In this document: positions 51,726 through 61,560 of the stretch, in pieces
Position numbering within the stretch: position 1 is the stretch's first letter
Layout of the letters: every line of letters begins with the position of its first letter
NCBI RefSeq assembly: GCF_026340675.1
Contig: NZ_JAPEOX010000001.1
Coordinates: 6,014,001-6,078,000 of the forward strand
Source of the DNA: Streptomyces sp. NBC_01264
GTDB taxonomy: Bacteria; Actinomycetota; Actinomycetes; Streptomycetales; Streptomycetaceae
Direction: 5' to 3'
DNA length: 64,000 nucleotides
Program-made: the position numbers and the translations under genes
The notes under the pieces: generated by a model
Seen by the model: the letters and a program-made list of their open reading frames with translations, nothing else
Databases searched by the model: none
Told to the model about the DNA's origin: nothing

Positions 51726-53780
51726 ATGCCGAATCGCCTTGCGAACGAGACCTCCCCGTACCTGCTCCAGCACGCCGACAATCCCGTCGACTGGTGGCCG
51801 TGGTCTCCGGAAGCCTTCGCAGAGGCGCGTGAGCGCGGCGTGCCCGTCTTGCTCAGCGTTGGTTACTCTTCGTGTCATTGGTGCCATGTATTTAGCTTCG
51901 AAAGCTTCGAAGATGAACTCGTCGCCGCCTACATGAACGAGCACTTCGTCAACGTCAAGGTCGACCGCGAAGAGCGTCCCGACATCGACGCCGTCTACAT
52001 GGAGGCCGTGCAGGCCGCCACCGGGCAGGGTGGGTGGCCCATGACCGTGTTCCTGACGGCCGACGCCGAGCCCTTCTACTTCGGGACCTACTTCCCGCCC
52101 GAGCCCCGGCACGGGATGCCCTCCTTCATGCAGGTGCTCGAAGGCGTGCGCACCGCGTGGGTCGGGCGGCCCGAGGAGGTGGCGGAGGTCGCGCAGCGGA
52201 TCGTACGGGACCTCGCGGGGCGGCAGCTCGACTACGGGAAGGCCGGCACCCCCGGGCCCGAGGAGCTCGCGAAGGCGCTGCTCGGGCTGGTGCGGGAGTA
52301 CGACTCCACGCGCGGCGGGTTCGGCGGTGCGCCGAAGTTCCCGCCGTCCATGGTGCTGGAGTTCCTGCTGCGCCACCACGCCCGGACCGGGGCCGAGGGG
52401 GCGCTGGAGATGGCGGCCGATACGTGTGAGGCCATGGCGCGGGGCGGGATCTACGACCAGCTCGGGGGCGGGTTCGCGCGGTACTCCGTGGACCGGGAGT
52501 GGGTCGTGCCCCACTTCGAGAAGATGCTGTACGACAATGCGCTGCTCTGTCGGGTCTATGCCCACCTCTGGCGCACCACCGGGGACGATCTCGCGCGGCG
52601 GGTCGCCCTGGAGACCGCCGACTTCATGGTCCGTGAACTGCGCACCCGTGAGGGCGGCTTCGCCTCCGCGCTGGATGCCGACAGTGAGGACCCGGAGACC
52701 GGCAAGCACGTGGAGGGCGTCTACTACGCCTGGACCCCGGCCCAGTTGCGCGAGGTGCTCGGGGAGGAGGACGGGGATCTGGCCGCCGCCTGTTTCGGGG
52801 TGACGGAGGAGGGGACCTTCGAGCACGGGATGTCGGTGCTCCAACTGCCCTCGCAGGGGCCGGACATCGGTGAGGAGCGGCTCGCCGGGTTCAAGGAGCG
52901 GCTGCTCGCCGCGCGGCAGGCGCGGCCCGCGCCCGGGCGGGACGACAAGGTCGTCGCCGCCTGGAACGGGCTGGCCATCGCGGCCCTCGCCGAGTGCGGG
53001 GCCTTCTTCGACCGGCCCGACCTGGTCGAGCGGGCCACGGAGGCCGCCGATCTGCTGGTCAGGGTGCACATGGACGGGAGGGCCCGGCTCGCGCGGACCA
53101 GCAAGGACGGGCGGGTCGGGGCGAACGCCGGGGTGCTGGAGGACTACGGGGACGTCGCCGAGGGGTTCCTGGCGCTGGGGGCCGTCACCGGGGAAGGGGT
53201 CTGGCTGGAATTCGCCGGGTTCCTCGTCGATCTGGTCCTGGCCCGGTTCACCGCCGAGGACGGCTCGCTGTACGACACCGCGCACGACGCGGAGCAGCTG
53301 ATCAGGCGGCCGCAGGACCCGACCGACACCGCCGCTCCCTCCGGCTGGACCGCCGCCGCCGGCGCGTTGCTGTCGTACGCCGCGCACACCGGTTCGCAGG
53401 CGCACCGTACGGCGGCCGAGCGGGCGCTCGCGGTGGTGCACGCGCTCGGGCCGCGCGCTCCGCGCTTCATCGGGCACGGGCTGGCGGTGGCGGAGGCGCT
53501 GGTCGACGGTCCGCGCGAGGTGGCCGTGGTGGGTCATCCGGAAGATCCGGCGCGGGCGGAGCTGCACCGGGTCGCGTTGCTGGGGACGGCTCCCGGGGCG
53601 GTCGTGGCGACGGGTCTGCCGGGGGCCGCGGACGGGAGTGGTGGGGAGTTCCCCCTTCTGGCCGAGCGCACGCTCGTGCACGAGCTCCCGACGGCGTATG
53701 TCTGTCGACATTTCGTCTGCGCGCGGCCTACGACCGATCCGGTCGAGCTGGCGGAGCAGTTGGGTACGGTTCGTCCCTGA
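51726..53780 (+). CDS. DUF255 thioredoxin-fold / glycosidase-fold protein (YyaL family)
   Basis: 684 residues. N-terminal thioredoxin-like domain (1-170): [54 protein letters not shown]-terminal alpha/alpha barrel (about 200-680) like family 9 glycosidases ([29 protein letters not shown]). Function unproven. The usual sequence after CHWCHV is MAHESFED; here it is FSFESFED, coded by two tandem 9-base copies in a short low-GC patch. The Mycobacterium orthologue (Rv1084) follows the small membrane gene after mca. Confidence 0.88.
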   Translation: MPNRLANETSPYLLQHADNPVDWWPWSPEAFAEARERGVPVLLSVGYSSCHWCHVFSFESFEDELVAAYMNEHFVNVKVDREERPDIDAVYMEAVQAATGQGGWPMTVFLTADAEPFYFGTYFPPEPRHGMPSFMQVLEGVRTAWVGRPEEVAEVAQRIVRDLAGRQLDYGKAGTPGPEELAKALLGLVREYDSTRGGFGGAPKFPPSMVLEFLLRHHARTGAEGALEMAADTCEAMARGGIYDQLGGGFARYSVDREWVVPHFEKMLYDNALLCRVYAHLWRTTGDDLARRVALETADFMVRELRTREGGFASALDADSEDPETGKHVEGVYYAWTPAQLREVLGEEDGDLAAACFGVTEEGTFEHGMSVLQLPSQGPDIGEERLAGFKERLLAARQARPAPGRDDKVVAAWNGLAIAALAECGAFFDRPDLVERATEAADLLVRVHMDGRARLARTSKDGRVGANAGVLEDYGDVAEGFLALGAVTGEGVWLEFAGFLVDLVLARFTAEDGSLYDTAHDAEQLIRRPQDPTDTAAPSGWTAAAGALLSYAAHTGSQAHRTAAERALAVVHALGPRAPRFIGHGLAVAEALVDGPREVAVVGHPEDPARAELHRVALLGTAPGAVVATGLPGAADGSGGEFPLLAERTLVHELPTAYVCRHFVCARPTTDPVELAEQLGTVRP

Positions 53781-53873
53781 AAGTACGGGAGTGCCGTCAA
53801 TTCCGTTTGTTTCAAGCTCAGTTCGGCAACGTGGTTTTTATCTCGACAGCGCCTGCGCGTCATGTTCCCTGCC

Positions 53874-53879
53874 TAGTCT
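53874..53879 (+). promoter_or_regulatory. -10 box TAGTCT upstream of the glycan gene cluster
   Basis: In a relatively AT-rich stretch (53800-53880) after the DUF255 gene, a TAGTCT hexamer predicts a transcript start near 53886, leaving an untranslated leader of about 180 bases before the first glycosyltransferase gene. Confidence 0.4.
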
Positions 53880-54064
53880 CATGACTTCGGAGTCACCGAT
53901 CAGTCACTGTCAGCGCCGTGGGGCGCCGGCGTAGAGCGCACCGGGGGTTGCGCGAGCGGGGGGAAGTCGGGGACGGGGCGAGGGTGGCGGGCTGGGGAGC
54001 CCGCCGCCGCGCAGGCCCGTCCCCGGGGGGTTGTGAGATCGCCGCCTGGGGTTGCGGCACGTCT

Positions 54065-55402
54065 GTGGGGGACGCTTTGTTCATATCCGTGTTCATTTGT
54101 GTCGTATCGCTCGCGCTCTTCTGGATGGCGGCGTTCACGCTCTGGTGGCAGATGCACGCGTGGCGGACGCCCGAGACGCTCGCCTCGACCCGCTTCGACA
54201 GCCCCGACGGCGGCGGCAGGCTGGCCTTCTCCCTGCTGCTGCCAGCCCGGCACGAGCAGGCGGTGCTGGAGCACACCATCGAACGGCTCCTGGAATCGAG
54301 CCACCGCGACTACGAGATCATCGTGATCGTCGGCCACGACGATCCCGGGACCGCGGAGGTGGCCGAGCGGGCCGCGGCCCGCGCGCCCGGTCTCGTCCGG
54401 GTCGTCACCGACCACCACGAGGTCAAGAACAAGCCGAAGGCCCTCAACACCGCCCTCCCGCACTGCCGGGGCGACATCGTCGGGGTCTTCGACGCCGAGG
54501 ACCAGGTCCATCCCGAGCTGCTGTCCCACGTGGACCACGCCTTCCGCGCCACCGGCGCCGACGTGGTCCAGGGTGGGGTCCAGCTCATCAACTTCCACTC
54601 CAGCTGGTACAGCCTGCGCAACTGCCTGGAGTACTTCTTCTGGTTCCGCTCCCGGCTCCACCTGCACGCGGAGAAGGGGTTCATCCCGCTCGGCGGCAAC
54701 ACCGTGTTCGTGCGCACCGAGGTCCTGCGCGAGGCCGGCGGCTGGGACCCGAACTGCCTCGCCGAGGACTGCGACCTGGGCGTGCGGCTGTCCTCCGTCG
54801 GCAAGAAGGTGGTCGTCGCCTACGACTCCGACATGGTGACCCGCGAGGAGACCCCGGGGTCGCTGGTCAGCCTGCTCAAGCAGCGCACCCGCTGGAACCA
54901 GGGATTCCTCCAGGTGTACCGCAAGAAGGACTGGCAGCAGCTGCCCGGCCGCGGTCAGCGCTGGCTGGCCCGCTACACGCTCATGACCCCCTTCATGCAG
55001 GCCACTTCGGGGGTGATCATCCCGGTGAACTTCGCCGTCGCCGTCTTCCTCGACGTGCCCGTCGGGGTCGCGATCGTCACCTTCCTGCCGATGATCACCG
55101 CGATGGTGACCTTCGTGTTCGAGGTGGTCGGCCTGCACGACTTCGGCCGCCAGTACGGGCTACGGGTGCGGTTCGTCCACTACGTCAAGCTCGTGGTCGG
55201 CGGCCCGTTCTACCAGGTGATGCTGGCCGGCGCCGCGATCCGCGCGGTCTGGCGCGAGCAGCGCGGCCGCAACGAGTGGGAGCTCACCAGCCACACCGGA
55301 GCCCACCTCGCGTCCCCGTCCGGCGACGCCCCGAGCAGCGCGAACAGCCCGAGCAGCACGAGCACCCCGAACACCCTCACCCGAGAGGACAGCCACCGGT
55401 GA
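54065..55402 (+). CDS. Processive family 2 glycosyltransferase (membrane)
   Basis: 445 residues if the GTG at 54065 is used; a TTG at 54077 behind GGGGGA is an alternative. N-terminal TM helix (LFISVFICVVSLALFWMAAF), then a GT-A domain: LLLPARHEQAVLEHTIE, VFDAEDQVHPE (DxD-like), GGNTVFVRTEVL, LAEDCDLG (catalytic ED) and QRTRWNQGF (QxxRW), the signature of processive enzymes such as cellulose or hyaluronan synthase. Three C-terminal TM helices. It makes a polysaccharide at the membrane; the sugar cannot be read from sequence. Confidence 0.85.
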   Translation: MGDALFISVFICVVSLALFWMAAFTLWWQMHAWRTPETLASTRFDSPDGGGRLAFSLLLPARHEQAVLEHTIERLLESSHRDYEIIVIVGHDDPGTAEVAERAAARAPGLVRVVTDHHEVKNKPKALNTALPHCRGDIVGVFDAEDQVHPELLSHVDHAFRATGADVVQGGVQLINFHSSWYSLRNCLEYFFWFRSRLHLHAEKGFIPLGGNTVFVRTEVLREAGGWDPNCLAEDCDLGVRLSSVGKKVVVAYDSDMVTREETPGSLVSLLKQRTRWNQGFLQVYRKKDWQQLPGRGQRWLARYTLMTPFMQATSGVIIPVNFAVAVFLDVPVGVAIVTFLPMITAMVTFVFEVVGLHDFGRQYGLRVRFVHYVKLVVGGPFYQVMLAGAAIRAVWREQRGRNEWELTSHTGAHLASPSGDAPSSANSPSSTSTPNTLTREDSHR

Positions 55403-57135
55403 CCGCCACCCTGCCCACGGCCACTGATCCCGAGCCCGGTTCGACCATCACCGACCCCGTCACCGCGCCCGCCGTCGCCGACGTAGCCGTCGACGCCGCC
55501 ACCGACGCCGCCCGCATCCCGCGCCAGCGCACCGGCGGACTCGGGGTCCGCCCCGCCGCGCCGGCCCGGCCGCTCGTCCGGTTCCGCTCCTCGCGCCCCG
55601 ACCTGCTGCTGTGCGGGGCGCTGCTGCTCGCGATCCTGCTCGTACAGGGCTGGAACATCACGAACTTCCCGACCCTCAGCGACGACGAGGGCACCTACCT
55701 CGCCCAGGCCTGGGCCGTCCAGCAGGGCAAGGGACTGGCGCACTACACCTATTGGTACGACCACCCCCCGCTCGGCTGGATCCAGATAGCGGGCCTGACG
55801 TACCTGCCGTCCCTGTTCGTGCCCGACGCGATGACGGTCGCGCCGATGCGGTTCTCGATGCTCGCCGTCTCCGCCGCCAGCTCGGTCCTGCTGTACGTGC
55901 TCGCGCGTCGGCTCTGGCTGCCGCGCTGGGCGGCCGGCCTGGCCATGGGCCTGTTCGGGCTCTCCCCGCTGTCCGTCGTGCTCCAGCGGGAGATCTTCCT
56001 CGACAACATCGCCGTGATGTGGATGCTGCTGGCCTTCTGCCTCGCCGCGTCCCCCAGCCGCCACCTGTGGCACCACTTCGCCTCCGGACTGGCGGCCGCC
56101 ACCGCCGTGCTGACGAAGGAGACGATGCTGGTGGTGCTCCCGGCGCTGCTGGTGACGATGTGGCGCCACAGTCACCGGGACACCCGCAAGTTCGCCGTCA
56201 CCGGAGCCGTCACCGCCTGCGTGCTGATCGGGATCACGTACCCCCTGTACGCGCTGCTCAACGCCGAGCTGCTGCCCGGCTCCGGCCACGTCTCCCTCAT
56301 CGGCGGGATCGTCTACCAGATGGGCCGGGCCGGCTCCGGCTTCATCCTGGACCCCGGCTCCGGCTCGCACGGGGTCTTCCAGTCCTGGCTGTACTACGAC
56401 ACCGTGCTGCCGCTCGGCGGACTGGCCGGCGCGGTCCTGCTCCTCGTCACCATCCGGTGGTCGGTCACGGCCCGGGCGCTCGCGGGTCCGGCGCTGGCCG
56501 TGGTCATCCTCGCCCTCGTCGCCCTGCGGCCCTCCGGCTACCTCCCGGCGATGTACGTGATCCAGGCGCTGCCCTTCCTGGCGCTGGTCCTGGCCGGGGG
56601 CGCGGCCAGTGTCACGCACGCCGTGCTGCGCCGCCGCCGCGCAGCGGGGGAGCGGCGCGCCCTGGCCTACGGGCGCTGGGCGCTGGTCGGAGTCCTGGCC
56701 GTCGCGGCCGCCGGGTACCTCGTACCGCGCTGGTACGACGGCAACCGTACGGCGCTCACGGCCGACGCGAACGCCCCGTACCGGCAGGCCGCGGCCTGGC
56801 TCGGGCGCGAGGTGCCCGATCCGGCGACGACCCGGGTGCTGGTCGACGACGCGCTGTGGCTGGACGCCGTCCACCACGGGTTCGACCCGGGGCTCGGCGC
56901 CATCTGGTTCTACAAGGCCGATCTGGACCCGGCGGTCACCAAGACCCTGCCCGGCGGCTGGCGGGACATCGACTACGTGGTCTCCTCGCCCACCGTCCGG
57001 CGCGACGCGGCGCAACTGCCCAACGTGAAGGCGGCGCTGGAGCATTCGACGCCGGTCGCCGTCTTCGGTGCGGGCGAGGACCGCATCGAGATCCGGCGTA
57101 CCGACCCCACGGCCTCCACCGTCAACGGGAGTTGA
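55399..57135 (+). CDS. GT39/ArnT-like membrane glycosyltransferase
   Basis: 578 residues, GTG start overlapping the previous stop (GTGA). A disordered N-terminus of about 70 residues leads to about 10 TM helices. The first outside loop carries NFPTLSDDEGTYLAQAWA, with the Asp/Glu pair of GT-C enzymes, and YWYDHPPLGW. A soluble C-terminal part follows (RVLVDDALWLDAVHHGFDPG). GT-C enzymes move a sugar from a polyprenyl phosphate to an acceptor outside the membrane. The lipid-linked donor could come from the next gene's product. Confidence 0.85.
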   Translation: MTATLPTATDPEPGSTITDPVTAPAVADVAVDAATDAARIPRQRTGGLGVRPAAPARPLVRFRSSRPDLLLCGALLLAILLVQGWNITNFPTLSDDEGTYLAQAWAVQQGKGLAHYTYWYDHPPLGWIQIAGLTYLPSLFVPDAMTVAPMRFSMLAVSAASSVLLYVLARRLWLPRWAAGLAMGLFGLSPLSVVLQREIFLDNIAVMWMLLAFCLAASPSRHLWHHFASGLAAATAVLTKETMLVVLPALLVTMWRHSHRDTRKFAVTGAVTACVLIGITYPLYALLNAELLPGSGHVSLIGGIVYQMGRAGSGFILDPGSGSHGVFQSWLYYDTVLPLGGLAGAVLLLVTIRWSVTARALAGPALAVVILALVALRPSGYLPAMYVIQALPFLALVLAGGAASVTHAVLRRRRAAGERRALAYGRWALVGVLAVAAAGYLVPRWYDGNRTALTADANAPYRQAAAWLGREVPDPATTRVLVDDALWLDAVHHGFDPGLGAIWFYKADLDPAVTKTLPGGWRDIDYVVSSPTVRRDAAQLPNVKAALEHSTPVAVFGAGEDRIEIRRTDPTASTVNGS

Positions 57136-57141
57136 TCCGGC

Positions 57142-58344
57142 ATGAGCGAAGATCTGTGGGCCCCGCCTGCCCTGCACGCACCGCACGCACCGCAGGCCCC
57201 GCACCTGCCGGAGGCCGTCGTCGAGGCGCCCGCCCCGGGCAGTGTCACCCTCATCGTCCCGACCTTCAACGAGGCTGGAAACATAGCCGAGTTGCTGAGC
57301 AGGCTGGCCGCGTCGCTGCCGGCGCACCTGCCGGTGTCGGTGCTGTTCGTCGACGACTCCACGGACGACACCCCGGCCGTCATCGAGAAGGCGGCCCTGG
57401 AGTGCGCCTTCCCGGTGGCGGTCCTGCACCGGGATAGCCCCGAGGGCGGGCTCGGCGGCGCCGTCGTGGAGGGGATCGGACGGTCGGACACCGACTGGAT
57501 CGTCGTCATGGACGCCGATCTGCAGCATCCGCCCCACCTGGTGCCCGAGCTCGTCGGGGAGGGCGAGCGCACCGGCGCCGACCTGGTCGTGGCCTCCCGC
57601 TACATCGCGGGCGGCAGCCGGGCCGGGCTCGCCGGGGGCTACCGGATCGCCGTCTCGCGCGGGGCGACCTGGCTGGCCAAGGGGCTCTTCCCGCGCGCCC
57701 TGCGCGGGATCAGCGATCCGATGAGCGGGTTCTTCGCGATGCGCCGCTCGGCGGTGACGCAGGAGGCGCTGAAGCCGCTGGGCTACAAGATCCTGATGGA
57801 GCTGGCCGTGCGCTGCAAGCCGGCGCGGGTGGCCGAGGTGCCGTTCGTCTTCCAGGAGCGCTTCGCGGGGGAGTCGAAGTCCACCGCCCGGGAGGGCCTG
57901 CGGTTCCTGACCCACCTCGCCTCGCTGCGCTCGGCGACCCCGTTGGCGCGGATGATCGGCTTCGGGCTGGTCGGGCTCTCCGGCTTCGTCCCGAACCTGG
58001 CCGCGCTGTGGATGCTCACGCACACCGGGATGAACTACCTGGTCGCCGAGGTGGTGGCGAACCAGGCAGGGGTGCTGTGGAACTTCCTCCTCATCGAGAC
58101 CCTGCTGTTCCGCGACCGGCGCCGGCACCGCCACTGGGGCGACCGGCTCGGGCGCTTCACGCTGCTGGCCAACGCCGATCTGCTGCTGCGGATCCCGCTG
58201 ATCGCGGTGTTCGTCGGCACGTGGGGCTTCGGCGTGCTGTCCGCGACGGCGCTCGCCCTCGTCACCACCTTCGTGCTGCGGTTCGCGGCGACGGAGGCCC
58301 TCGTCTACCTCCCGCGCAAGGCGGGCCGTACGCAAACGAGTTGA
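57142..58344 (+). CDS. Polyprenyl-phosphate glycosyltransferase fused to GtrA
   Basis: 400 residues, 6 bases after the previous stop. GT2 domain (about 35-260): LIVPTFNEAGNIAELLSRL, FVDDSTDDTPAV, VMDADLQHPPHLVPELV, ASRYIAGGSRAGL, SDPMSGFFAMRR, as in dolichol-phosphate mannose synthases. A GtrA-like membrane domain (about 270-395, four TM helices, LIGFGLVGLSG-type start) follows. It would load a sugar onto polyprenyl phosphate, and the GtrA part may flip it, supplying the GT39-like enzyme. Confidence 0.9.
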   Translation: MSEDLWAPPALHAPHAPQAPHLPEAVVEAPAPGSVTLIVPTFNEAGNIAELLSRLAASLPAHLPVSVLFVDDSTDDTPAVIEKAALECAFPVAVLHRDSPEGGLGGAVVEGIGRSDTDWIVVMDADLQHPPHLVPELVGEGERTGADLVVASRYIAGGSRAGLAGGYRIAVSRGATWLAKGLFPRALRGISDPMSGFFAMRRSAVTQEALKPLGYKILMELAVRCKPARVAEVPFVFQERFAGESKSTAREGLRFLTHLASLRSATPLARMIGFGLVGLSGFVPNLAALWMLTHTGMNYLVAEVVANQAGVLWNFLLIETLLFRDRRRHRHWGDRLGRFTLLANADLLLRIPLIAVFVGTWGFGVLSATALALVTTFVLRFAATEALVYLPRKAGRTQTS

Positions 58345-58366
58345 GCCGCACGAAGGGATGCTCCCC

Positions 58367-60787
58367 ATGGGAAGGAAGATCCGGCGCAGGGCAGGGTGGC
58401 GGGCCGCTCTGCTGGCCGTCGGGGCGATGACCGGTGGCCTGCTGCTGACCGCACCGCAGCAGGCCACGGCCGGACCGCCCAACCTGCTCACCAACCCCGG
58501 TTTCGAGACGGCCGGTCCGGCCGGTTCCGACATGCCGTCCTGCTGGTCGAAGTCCGGCTGGGGCGACAACGACTTCACCTTCGCCACCGTCGCCGACGCG
58601 CACTCCGGCACCAAGGCGATGAAGGTCTCGCTCACCCGCCGGGTGGACGGCGACCGCAAGGCCCTGGTCACCGAGAACGGCACCTGCGCCCCGACGGTGG
58701 TGCCGGGCAAGCAGTACGACCTGTCGGCCTGGTACAAGTCGAACACCCCGGACGTGTCGGTGACGGTGTTCCGCCACGACGCGGTGGCCGGCTGGCAGTA
58801 CTGGACCGATCTGCAGAATCCCCCCGTCAGTGCCGCGTGGGCGCGCACGGAGGTCCGTACGCCCGCGGTCCCGCCGGGCACCGACAAGATCGCGTGGGGA
58901 CTGTCCGTCTACGGGGTGGGCACGCTCACCACCGACGACTACGCGCTGGAGGAGGTGGGCGCGGTCCCGCCGCAGCCCACCTGCACGGGTACGGCCACCG
59001 AGTGCGCCAAGGGCAAGTGGGAGGTGATCGCCGCCAAGAACCCGGTGCGTTCGATGCACGCCGTCGTGCTGAAGAACGGCAAGGTGCTGCTGATCGCGGG
59101 TTCGGGCAACGACATCGCCCAGTTCAACGCGGGCACCTTCACCTCCGCCGTCTACGATCCGGCGAACGGCTCGTTCAAGACGATCCCGACGCCGGTGGAC
59201 ATGTTCTGCTCCGGGCACGTCCAGCTGTCCGACGGCCGGGTGCTGGTGATGAGCGGGAACAAGGGCTATCCGTCGGCCGACGGCACGATCGGCTACCAGG
59301 GGCTGAAGGACTCGTACACCTTCGACCCGGCGACCGAGAAGTACACGAAGACGAACGACATGAACGGCGGGCACTGGTACCCGTCGGCGACGATCCTCGG
59401 CAACGGTGACGTGATCTCCTTCGGCGGGCTGAAGGAGGACTCCACGGGCAACGTGACCGCGGAGAAGTTCTCGGCGGCGCAGAACAAGTGGCTGCCGATG
59501 AACGAGGTCAACCAGACCTGGTCGTACTGGGGCCTGTACCCGTCGATGATCCTCATGCAGGACGGCCGGCTCTTCTACTCGGGCAGCCACACCTTCGGCA
59601 ACGGCACCCCGGGCACCGGCGCCTCGGTGTACGACTACGGCGCCAACACCATCACCGACGTACCCGGCCTGCGCAACAAGGACGAGCGCGACGAGTCGGC
59701 GAGCGTGCTGCTGCCCCCGGCCCAGGACCAGCGGGTCCTGACCATCGGCGGCGGCAACAACGAGCGCAACCCGGCGGCGAACCGGCTCACCGACATCATC
59801 GACCTGAAGAAGCCGAGCCCCGCCTACACGGCCGGCCCGGACATCCCCCAGGGCCTGGTCGACCAGGGCCAGGGCAAGCGGCCGCAGACCGGCGCCGAGG
59901 GCAAGATGTTCGTGTCCGCCGTGCTGCTGCCGGACGGCAAGGTGTTGGAGACCGGCGGCGGTCTGCACGACCGGGCCGACCCGGTGTACGAGGCCTCGTT
60001 CTTCGACCCGACCACCAACACCTACCAGCCGGGCCTGGCCACCGACCCGATCCCGCGCACGTACCACTCGGCGTCGTTCCTGATGCCGGACGGCCGCGTC
60101 ATGTCGGTCGGGGACAACCCGGGCAACGGCACGTACAACCACAACGTGTCGATCTACACCCCGCCGTACCTCTTCAAGGGGGCGCGTCCGCAGATCACCT
60201 CGGTGATCGACAACCAGTGGGTGTACGGGGACACGCAGCGCATCACCGTCAACCGGGCGGTCGCCAAGGCGGAGCTGATCCGTCCGGCGGCGGTCACCCA
60301 CTCCTCGGACCCCAATCAGCGGTTCGTGGACCTGCCGCTGACGGTGGTGAACGGGACCACGATCGACCTGAACGTCACCAGCAACCCTAACCTGGCCCCG
60401 CCCGGCTGGTACATGCTCTTCGCGGTCGACGCGAACGGCGTCCCCTCCATCGCGCAGTGGGTGCACCTGGGCGGCCCGTCGGCCCTGGCGGCGTCCGCCG
60501 AGCCCCCGACCGCGCACGAGCACACCTTCGCGAACGAGCTGGCGGCGCCGAAGAAGAACCCGGCGAAGCGGGACTCGGCCCCGGTGGCCCCGAACGTGGC
60601 CGGCTGCGACCGGCACTACGGCACGGCCAACGTGTGCGTGCCCACGCGGTTCCCGGCGGAGGTGAAGGCGACGACGAAGGCCCGCTGCGACTGGCTGGCC
60701 GCCCACAAGTACCCGGCCCGCCTGAAGGTCAACGGCAGCGACCCGCTCCGGCTGGACCCGGACGGCGACGGTTACGCCTGCACGTAG
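58367..60787 (+). CDS. Secreted kelch / DUF1929 copper radical oxidase-like protein
   Basis: 806 residues from the ATG at 58367 (GAAGGG 9 bases upstream; an ATG at 58358 is too close to it). Signal peptide (1-37). A carbohydrate-binding-like domain (about 40-200: NLLTNPGFETAGPAG, YDLSAWYKSN). A kelch propeller (about 215-580) with VDMFCSGHVQLSDGR, WGLYPSMILMQDGRLFYSGS and RTYHSASFLMPDGRVMSVGD, the Cys, Tyr and Tyr-His positions of galactose oxidase / GlxA enzymes. A DUF1929 domain (about 595-690). A final excalibur-like Ca-binding motif, LDPDGDGYACT. Likely oxidises a surface glycan. Confidence 0.85.
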   Translation: MGRKIRRRAGWRAALLAVGAMTGGLLLTAPQQATAGPPNLLTNPGFETAGPAGSDMPSCWSKSGWGDNDFTFATVADAHSGTKAMKVSLTRRVDGDRKALVTENGTCAPTVVPGKQYDLSAWYKSNTPDVSVTVFRHDAVAGWQYWTDLQNPPVSAAWARTEVRTPAVPPGTDKIAWGLSVYGVGTLTTDDYALEEVGAVPPQPTCTGTATECAKGKWEVIAAKNPVRSMHAVVLKNGKVLLIAGSGNDIAQFNAGTFTSAVYDPANGSFKTIPTPVDMFCSGHVQLSDGRVLVMSGNKGYPSADGTIGYQGLKDSYTFDPATEKYTKTNDMNGGHWYPSATILGNGDVISFGGLKEDSTGNVTAEKFSAAQNKWLPMNEVNQTWSYWGLYPSMILMQDGRLFYSGSHTFGNGTPGTGASVYDYGANTITDVPGLRNKDERDESASVLLPPAQDQRVLTIGGGNNERNPAANRLTDIIDLKKPSPAYTAGPDIPQGLVDQGQGKRPQTGAEGKMFVSAVLLPDGKVLETGGGLHDRADPVYEASFFDPTTNTYQPGLATDPIPRTYHSASFLMPDGRVMSVGDNPGNGTYNHNVSIYTPPYLFKGARPQITSVIDNQWVYGDTQRITVNRAVAKAELIRPAAVTHSSDPNQRFVDLPLTVVNGTTIDLNVTSNPNLAPPGWYMLFAVDANGVPSIAQWVHLGGPSALAASAEPPTAHEHTFANELAAPKKNPAKRDSAPVAPNVAGCDRHYGTANVCVPTRFPAEVKATTKARCDWLAAHKYPARLKVNGSDPLRLDPDGDGYACT

Positions 60788-60823
60788 GCGCGCGCCGTCC
60801 CTGGGCGCGCGCCGTACCGGGGC

Positions 60824-60853
60824 GGGGCCCCGTCGCTCACGCGGCGGGGCCCC
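60824..60853. terminator. GC-rich hairpin between convergent genes
   Basis: GGGGCCCCG at 60824 pairs with CGGGGCCCC at 60845. It lies between the oxidase gene and the hemolysin III gene. Confidence 0.55.
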
Positions 60854-60860
60854 GGCCCGT

Positions 60861-61547
60861 CTAGTGCGTGTACGCGGCGATCGAGATGCCCACGTAGTGG
60901 GCGACGAAGGCGGCCAGGGTCAGGGAGTGGAAGACCTCGTGGAAGCCGAAGAAGCGGGGGGAGGGGTTCGGCCGCTTCATGCCGTAGATGACGCCGCCGA
61001 CGCTGTAGAGGAGGCCGCCGACGATGACCAGGACCAGGACGGCGATGCCGCCGGTGCGCAGGAAGTCGGGGAGGAAGAAGACGGCCGCCCAGCCCATGGC
61101 GATGTAGCAGGGGGTGTACAGCCAGCGCGGGGCGCCGACCCAGAAGACGCGGAAGGCGATGCCGGCCGCGGCCGCGATCCAGACCGCCCAGAGCAGGGTG
61201 CGCCCGGTGGAGTCGGGCAGCAGCAGGACGGTCAGCGGGGTGTACGTGCCCGCGATGATCAGGAAGATGTTGGCGTGGTCGAGCCGCCGCAGGATGGCCT
61301 CGCTGCGCGGGCCCCACGTACCGCGGTGGTAGACGGCGCTGACTCCGAAGAGCAGGCAGGCGGTGAGCACGTACACCCCGCACGCCACCCGGGCCCGGGT
61401 CGAGTCGGTGAAGGCCATCAGGACGAGGCCGGCGATCACCACGGCGGGGAACATGCCGGTGTGGAGCCAGCCGCGCATGAGCGGCTTGGCCTCCTGATCG
61501 GCGGTTTCGACCATCGGAGCGGCCACGGCAGCGGCGTCGGAAGTCAT
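60861..61547 (-). CDS. Hemolysin III / PAQR family membrane protein
   Basis: 228 residues. The ATG at 61547 (TSDAAAVAAP) is chosen because a TAGCAT box lies 7 bases upstream and overlaps the earlier ATG. Seven TM helices; family His/Asp residues in SAVYHRGTWG, RLDHANIFLIIAGTYTP and FHEVFHSLTLAAFVAHY. Members are linked to membrane fluidity and Na/H balance; toxicity is not implied. An orthologue (Rv1085c) follows the DUF255 gene in Mycobacterium. Confidence 0.9.
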   Translation of the reverse strand: MTSDAAAVAAPMVETADQEAKPLMRGWLHTGMFPAVVIAGLVLMAFTDSTRARVACGVYVLTACLLFGVSAVYHRGTWGPRSEAILRRLDHANIFLIIAGTYTPLTVLLLPDSTGRTLLWAVWIAAAAGIAFRVFWVGAPRWLYTPCYIAMGWAAVFFLPDFLRTGGIAVLVLVIVGGLLYSVGGVIYGMKRPNPSPRFFGFHEVFHSLTLAAFVAHYVGISIAAYTH

Positions 61548-61554
61548 ACCGGCC

Positions 61555-61560
61555 ATGCTA
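61555..61560 (-). promoter_or_regulatory. -10 box TAGCAT, 7 bases before the ATG at 61547
   Basis: TANNNT hexamer on the minus strand at leaderless spacing; decides the start of the hemolysin III gene. Confidence 0.5.

Noticed and set aside
53881..53934. 17-codon open frame as a leader peptide
   Set aside because: The -10 box ends one base before its ATG, so the transcript would begin inside it.
55210..58887. 1225-codon open frame on the minus strand
   Set aside because: Antisense to three clear glycosyltransferase genes; no family-like sequence.
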